From Zymomonas sp. (GTDB taxonomy: Bacteria > Pseudomonadota > Alphaproteobacteria > Sphingomonadales > Sphingomonadaceae): DNA of 10,000 nucleotides. The DNA lies in contig NZ_JAIWON010000055.1 of NCBI RefSeq assembly GCF_020216885.1, positions 1-10,000 on the forward strand, written 5' to 3'. This document shows, one piece after another, positions 5,898-10,000 of the stretch. The notes under the pieces were generated by a model. It was not told the DNA's origin, did not search any database, and saw nothing but the letters and a program-made list of their open reading frames with translations. Position 1 is the stretch's first letter. Each line of letters opens with the position of its first letter. The position numbers and the translations under genes are program-made.

Positions 5898-8644
5898 CTT
5901 GTCCCTGTGCCGATCTCGACTTCCAGATCAACCGACAACTGAACAATCGGTAAAGCCGCCTCCATCATCACTTGACGAATAATAGGTTTCGCTTTTTCAA
6001 TATCTTCTTCAGGGATTTCAAAAATCAGTTCATCATGAACCTGCAAAAGCATCTTCACCGAAGAAAGTCCGGCCTCTGCCAAGGCCGGCTCCATTCTCAC
6101 CATGGCTCGCTTAATAATATCAGCAGACATACCTTGAATAGGCGCATTGATCGCCTGTCTTTCGGCGGCCTGTCTTTCTGTCACTTTACGGCTTTTTATC
6201 GCGGGCAAATGGGTCTTGCGACCAAAAGGCGTTTCGACATAGCCATGCAAACGGACAAAATCCAATGTCCGATCAATATAGTGACGGATAGCAGGAAAGC
6301 GCTCAAAATATCGGTCTATGATTTCCTGCGCTGAAAAACGGTCTATTTCCAGTCGCGCGGCCAAGCCCCAAGCCGAAATACCATAAAGAATAGCAAAATT
6401 GATGGTCTTGGCACGCGCCCGACTTTCACGATCAACATGACCAAATAACTGTTTGGCCGTCAAAGCGTGAATATCTTCTTTCTCCCGAAAAGCCTGTAAC
6501 AAGGCTTTTTCGTCGGCTACATGCGCCGCCAATCTCAACTCTATCTGCGAATAGTCAGCCGACAATAACAAATGCCCTTCCTTTGCGATAAAGGCATTTC
6601 TGATTTCCCGACCAATTTCGGTGCGGATAGGAATATTCTGTAAATTCGGATCAGTAGAAGATAATCGGCCAGTCTGTGCCCCAACCAGACTAAAGCTGGT
6701 ATGGACACGGTCTGTTTCAGGATTGATCTTGCCAATCAAAGCATCACTATAGGTGCTTTTCAGTTTTGAAAGCTGCCGCCATTCCAAAATCTTAACGGCA
6801 ATTTCCGCGCCCTCTTCTGCCAGACGTTCCAGTTCGATCACATTAGTCGAATATTGTCCACTTTTGCTTTTTTTCCCGCCAGAGAGCCCCATAGTCCCGA
6901 ATAAAACTTCACCCAATTGCTTAGGGCTAGAAATCAAGAAATGGCAGCCAGCCAGTGCATAGATTTCTTCTTCGAGGATGCTGATATCATGAGCAAAACG
7001 GGCAGAAAGCTTACATAGAGTCGCTTTATCAACCGAAATCCCCTTCTCTTCCATTCGGGCGATCACTGGCGGTAAGGGACGGTCAACTTCTTCATAAATT
7101 CGGGTGGCACCATCGGATGATAAGCGCGGCTTTAATACTTCCCATAACCGGAAAGTGATATCCGCATCTTCGGCAGCATAGCGCGTTGCCGCCGGAATAG
7201 GGACATGATTAAAGGTAATGGCCGATTTTCCCGTGCCACATACCGATTTAAAACTGATGGGCTGATGGTCAAAATACAGAAGGCTTAATTCATCCATACC
7301 ATGACCATGCTGACCAGCATCAAGATCATAACTCAAAAGCATGGTATCATCGAAAGGCTGAACTGAAATCCCGTATCGGGACAGAACAATCATATCATAT
7401 TTGATATTCTGGCCTATTTTCAGAATAGACGGATCTTCTAAAACCGGTTTTAACTTTTTGACAAGAAGCGATAAATCCATTTGATCAGGCTTCTGGTCAA
7501 GAAGATCATGGCCACCATGCCCACAAGGAATATAACAGGCTTTCCCCGCTTCTGTTGACAGACTGACCCCCACCAATCGGGCTTGGGTTGCATCCAGATT
7601 GTCAGTTTCAGTATCTACCGCGACCTGACCTTTTTGATAGATATCCGCGATCCAGCGATCCAAAGCCTTTTCATCGATCACGGTTTCATAGGCATCAGGG
7701 TCAAAATTTTGTGAAGAAGCAGCCGCCATCTCTTTACGACCATCAGCAACGGGCGCGCTCTGCCCGCCCCCCGCTCTCGCCAATAAAGAAGCAAAGCCCT
7801 GTTCACTCAAGAAATCCCGCAAAGGAGTCATATCAACCCCCTTCACCACCAAATTATCCAATGGTTCAGGTAAAGGCTTATCATCAACCAAAGCCACCAA
7901 CTCACGGGATAAAATAGCCGTTTCTTTATATTCGATCAGATTTTGTCTTAATTTCGGCTGCTTGATTTCTGGGGCTGATTCCAAAATATCGCTCAGATTA
8001 CCATATTCATTGATCAGGCGGCTGGCGGTTTTCGGGCCCACACCGGGAACACCGGGTATATTATCGGCGGTATCTCCCATCAAGGCGAGAAGATCGCCCA
8101 ATTTTTCAGGCACAACACCAAATTTTTTAACAACCTGTTCCGAACCGATCAGGCAGTTATTCACCGGATCAAAAAGATTTAATCGCGGCTGAATCAACTG
8201 CATCAGATCTTTATCCGAAGAATAAACCGTCACCTGAAATCCGCGTTCCAAGGCAACTCGGGAATAACAAGCGATAATATCATCGGCTTCCAAACCTTCC
8301 TGCTCGATAGAAGGCACAGAAAAAGCGCGGGTCGCTTCTCTGATAAGCGGGAATTGCGGCACCAAATCTTCCGGCGGCGGCGGGCGATGGGCTTTATAGG
8401 CCGGATATAAATCCTGTCTGAAACTTTTGCGGCTTGAATCAAAAATAACCGCAAAATGGGTCGGGGCATCATCCTGCTTGCGGATATTCTCCACCAGTTT
8501 CCAAAGCATGGTAGTAAAACCATAAACCGCTCCAGCAGGCAGTCCAGCCTTGTTGGTTAACGGGGGCAGACGATGATAGGCACGAAAAATATAACCCGAT
8601 CCATCAATCAGAATAAGATGGGGCTTATCAGAATGTTCTGTCAC
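5879..8644 (-). CDS. polA: DNA polymerase I, with 5' nuclease and 3'-5' proofreading domains
   Basis: This full-length PolA has 921 residues (E. coli 928), for Okazaki-fragment maturation and excision repair. The 5' nuclease domain (about 1-290) keeps its metal-binding acids: D14, D69, E119/D121/D122, D144/D146 and D191/D194 in MGDTADNIPGVPGVGPKTA. The DEDD proofreading domain (about 318-510) is intact: D344 and E346 in VDTETD, D417 in NIKYD, and Y489/D493 in YAAED. The polymerase domain has motif A LLSADYSQIELR (693-704, D697), motif B RARAKTINFAILYG (742-755, K746, F750, Y754) and motif C QVHDE (868-872, D871). The start is GTG, supported by AAGG six bases upstream (8651-8654) and by alignment of the first strand (HLILIDGSGYIFRAYH). 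It begins 16 bp after the dehydrogenase stop and overlaps the flippase gene. Confidence 0.98.
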   Translation of the reverse strand: MTEHSDKPHLILIDGSGYIFRAYHRLPPLTNKAGLPAGAVYGFTTMLWKLVENIRKQDDAPTHFAVIFDSSRKSFRQDLYPAYKAHRPPPPEDLVPQFPLIREATRAFSVPSIEQEGLEADDIIACYSRVALERGFQVTVYSSDKDLMQLIQPRLNLFDPVNNCLIGSEQVVKKFGVVPEKLGDLLALMGDTADNIPGVPGVGPKTASRLINEYGNLSDILESAPEIKQPKLRQNLIEYKETAILSRELVALVDDKPLPEPLDNLVVKGVDMTPLRDFLSEQGFASLLARAGGGQSAPVADGRKEMAAASSQNFDPDAYETVIDEKALDRWIADIYQKGQVAVDTETDNLDATQARLVGVSLSTEAGKACYIPCGHGGHDLLDQKPDQMDLSLLVKKLKPVLEDPSILKIGQNIKYDMIVLSRYGISVQPFDDTMLLSYDLDAGQHGHGMDELSLLYFDHQPISFKSVCGTGKSAITFNHVPIPAATRYAAEDADITFRLWEVLKPRLSSDGATRIYEEVDRPLPPVIARMEEKGISVDKATLCKLSARFAHDISILEEEIYALAGCHFLISSPKQLGEVLFGTMGLSGGKKSKSGQYSTNVIELERLAEEGAEIAVKILEWRQLSKLKSTYSDALIGKINPETDRVHTSFSLVGAQTGRLSSTDPNLQNIPIRTEIGREIRNAFIAKEGHLLLSADYSQIELRLAAHVADEKALLQAFREKEDIHALTAKQLFGHVDRESRARAKTINFAILYGISAWGLAARLEIDRFSAQEIIDRYFERFPAIRHYIDRTLDFVRLHGYVETPFGRKTHLPAIKSRKVTERQAAERQAINAPIQGMSADIIKRAMVRMEPALAEAGLSSVKMLLQVHDELIFEIPEEDIEKAKPIIRQVMMEAALPIVQLSVDLEVEIGTGTSWGAAH

Positions 8645-8660
8645 AAAAGACCTTAAATAA

Positions 8661-9410
8661 TTAACCGCGATAAATTCGGAATGGATTCCATGTTTGACTG
8701 ACGGGCATCAGCTCAATCGAATTCATATTAACATGGGCAGGCTGGCTAGCGACCCAGAACAGTGTCTCGGCAATATCCTCCGGCTGTAGGGCTTTTGCTC
8801 CCTTGTAGGTTTCATCATAGACTTTCTGGTCGCCCTTGGCTCTCACCAAAGTAAATTCACTTTCACAAAGGCCGGGTTCAATAGAGGTTACACGAACGCC
8901 GGTGCCATGCAAATCACAACGTAAACCATAAGAAAATTGACGGACAAAAGCTTTTGTCCCACCATAGCAATTCCCGCCGGGATAAGGCCAATGGGCGGCA
9001 ACCGAACTCAAATTGATAATCATACCCTGACGTTCAATCAGTTTAGGTAATAAATGCTGGGTAATAATAGCCAAAGCGGTGACATTGGTATCAATCATGA
9101 CACGCCAATCGTCCAATTGAATATCAGGTGCAGGCTTGGTGCCAAGGGCAAGACCGGCATTATTGATTAACAAATCAATTTCAGAAAATTCGGAAGGCAA
9201 AGAAGCTAGCACTTCCTTCATGGCCTTTTCATCTCTGATATCGAAAACCGCCGGAAAAAGGTTTTCTTCACCCAGCTCACGAACTAATTCGTCTAAACGG
9301 TCACTTCTGCGACCTGTCGCCACCACTTTCCAACCATGACGAACAAAAAGCCGCGCCGTCGCTGCGCCGAAACCCGCTGTTGCCCCTGTAATTAAAGCTG
9401 TCTTGGACAT
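8661..9410 (-). CDS. NADP-dependent short-chain dehydrogenase, YdfG-like (3-hydroxy acid / L-allo-threonine type)
   Basis: This classical SDR has 249 residues. The Rossmann motif TGATAGFG is at 8-15, the ATGRR turn at 31-35 carries arginines that favour NADP, and NNAG is at 83-86. The catalytic residues are S136 (in NLSSVAAHWPYPGG), Y149 and K153 (CYGGTKAF). The stretches IEPGLCESEFTLVRAKGD (177-194) and PAHVNMNSIELMPVSQTW closely match my memory of E. coli YdfG, an NADP-dependent 3-hydroxy acid dehydrogenase that oxidises L-allo-threonine and serine and also reduces malonic semialdehyde. The substrate remains inferred. The ATG at 9410 is chosen over an in-frame TTG at 9431 because AAGGAG (9417-9422) lies six bases upstream. 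It is the first gene of the run leading into polA. Confidence 0.92.
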   Translation of the reverse strand: MSKTALITGATAGFGAATARLFVRHGWKVVATGRRSDRLDELVRELGEENLFPAVFDIRDEKAMKEVLASLPSEFSEIDLLINNAGLALGTKPAPDIQLDDWRVMIDTNVTALAIITQHLLPKLIERQGMIINLSSVAAHWPYPGGNCYGGTKAFVRQFSYGLRCDLHGTGVRVTSIEPGLCESEFTLVRAKGDQKVYDETYKGAKALQPEDIAETLFWVASQPAHVNMNSIELMPVSQTWNPFRIYRG

Positions 9411-9416
9411 AGAAGG

Positions 9417-9422
9417 CTCCTT
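9417..9422 (-). promoter_or_regulatory. Shine-Dalgarno that sets the dehydrogenase start at 9410
   Basis: AAGGAG on the - strand lies six bases before the ATG at 9410. An in-frame TTG at 9431 would put this site inside the coding region and would add seven residues ahead of the Rossmann strand, unlike family members. Confidence 0.75.
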
Positions 9423-9431
9423 AACTGACAA

Positions 9432-9771
9432 AAAATACCGACTTAAAAAAGCCGCCCTTATTCATTCCCACGCTGAATCTTAAATGCCCAAAAACAGGCC
9501 AAAGATTCCTCTAAAAATAGAGTTCGGCCTTGTCTAGCGCCTGATAGGCCATAAAAACTTCTGCCTTTGCTCTATTGAAAAGCGTTATTACAGATCGCAG
9601 CGAATATCCATAACAGGCGATTCCAAAACAGAATTTATTCATCATGCTGACTTTATGGTTACAAAAACGACGCAATATTATACAAAATAGAAAGATAGCC
9701 CTCGGCTTCCTGCCGATAATCCCAATCCTGCGTTGACAAGCCTTGCTGTAACCGCCAATCGACAATAGATA
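9432..9771. other. Divergent intergenic region between the dehydrogenase gene and metX
   Basis: This AT-rich region of about 340 bp must hold the promoters of both the polA-containing unit (- strand) and metX (+ strand). I see a hairpin at 9496-9530 and a perfect TTGACA at 9733-9738 on the + strand. No -10 matches well at 16-18 bp from that hexamer (CAATCG at 17 bp). I looked for a SAM-II type riboswitch, known upstream of alphaproteobacterial methionine genes, and did not recognise its conserved core. No convincing gene is present. Confidence 0.5.
9496..9530 (-). promoter_or_regulatory. Two-tier hairpin followed by T-run, possible attenuator or terminator
   Basis: Read on the - strand, AGGCC pairs with GGCCT (9526-9530 with 9496-9500). 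Inside it CTCTA pairs with TAGAG (9518-9522 with 9509-9513) around a TTTT loop, and G plus five T follow directly. It sits about 85 bp upstream of the dehydrogenase start codon, in the likely leader of the polA unit. The pairing is visible; a regulatory role is inference, and the stems are short. Confidence 0.3.
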
Positions 9772-10000
9772 ATGAATAACGACAGACGCTTTGGCCTTAA
9801 ACGGCATATTACTTTACCGGGAGAACTGGCTCTTGATGGGGGCAGCCTACTCACCGGAATTGAAATTGCCTATGAAACCTATGGCCACCTCAATGCAGAT
9901 GCTTCCAATGCGATCCTTATCTGCCACCCGTTGACGGCTGACCAATTTGCGGCATCCGACCACCCGATTACCGGCAAACCGGGTTGGTGGTCGCGGATGA
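9772..10000 (+). CDS. metX: Homoserine O-acyltransferase MetX, N-terminal 76 codons, cut by window edge
   Basis: MetX is an alpha/beta-hydrolase-fold enzyme that activates homoserine with acetyl-CoA (or succinyl-CoA in some lineages), the committed step of methionine synthesis. The visible N-terminus has the family order: [16 protein letters not shown] (23-38), then [11 protein letters not shown] (48-58), then the conserved [10 protein letters not shown] (64-73). The catalytic Ser, Asp and His lie beyond the edge. The ATG at 9772 is nearly forced, because an in-frame TAG sits at 9766-9768. No good Shine-Dalgarno precedes it, so translation may be weak or the mRNA leader very short. The second block reads CHPLTADQF, where I would expect CHALTGDQH in most relatives; this is a mild divergence. 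Confidence 0.9.
   Translation, partial: MNNDRRFGLKRHITLPGELALDGGSLLTGIEIAYETYGHLNADASNAILICHPLTADQFAASDHPITGKPGWWSRM

Noticed and set aside
9411..9431. Dehydrogenase start at TTG 9431
   Set aside because: The ribosome site AAGGAG lies downstream of it and positions the ATG at 9410; family members start just before the Rossmann strand.
9541..9771. SAM-II or other SAM riboswitch ahead of metX
   Set aside because: I could not identify the conserved core or pseudoknot pairing by eye.
9511..9807. Open frame of 98 codons on the - strand across the metX start
   Set aside because: It overlaps the real metX N-terminus, has no ribosome site, and its product has no recognisable pattern (Cys/Arg-rich, low-complexity texture).

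Overview
The window reads as chromosomal DNA of an alphaproteobacterium. The proteins look most like those of Sphingomonadales, and the moderately AT-rich base composition with very AT-rich gaps points to Zymomonas rather than a high-GC Sphingomonas. This assignment is inference from protein character and composition; no database was searched. Nothing here looks like a mobile element, prophage, CRISPR array or defence island.

Left part (1-1730): the 3' end of a SnoaL/NTF2-like gene on the + strand runs in from the left edge. It is followed by a solitary tRNA-Tyr(GUA) on the - strand, with a TTGACA promoter upstream and a hairpin terminator downstream. Next is an rlmB-type 23S rRNA 2'-O-methyltransferase gene on the + strand. 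It converges on the next gene, and two stem-loops (1647-1681 and 1703-1729) lie between them, the second clearly serving the - strand.

Middle and right part (1749-9410), all - strand: in transcription order, a YdfG-like short-chain dehydrogenase, DNA polymerase I (polA), a Wzx/MATE-type polysaccharide flippase, a FecCD-type permease and a FecE/HmuV-type ABC ATPase. These five genes are packed with a 16 bp gap and then overlaps of about 19, 17 and 4 bp, so they probably form one translationally coupled transcription unit. A 182-residue protein of unknown function follows after a 225 bp gap and has its own strong Shine-Dalgarno sequence.

Right edge: after a divergent 361 bp region between start codons, the first 76 codons of metX (homoserine O-acyltransferase, methionine biosynthesis) run off the window on the + strand.

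The functions are mostly housekeeping: rRNA modification, tRNA, DNA repair and replication, methionine synthesis, envelope polysaccharide export and iron/cobalamin-type uptake. I found no convincing undescribed system. The most worthwhile second looks are the unusual polA operon, the incomplete FecCD/FecE transporter, the unknown 182-residue protein and the hairpin-bearing leader between the dehydrogenase gene and metX.
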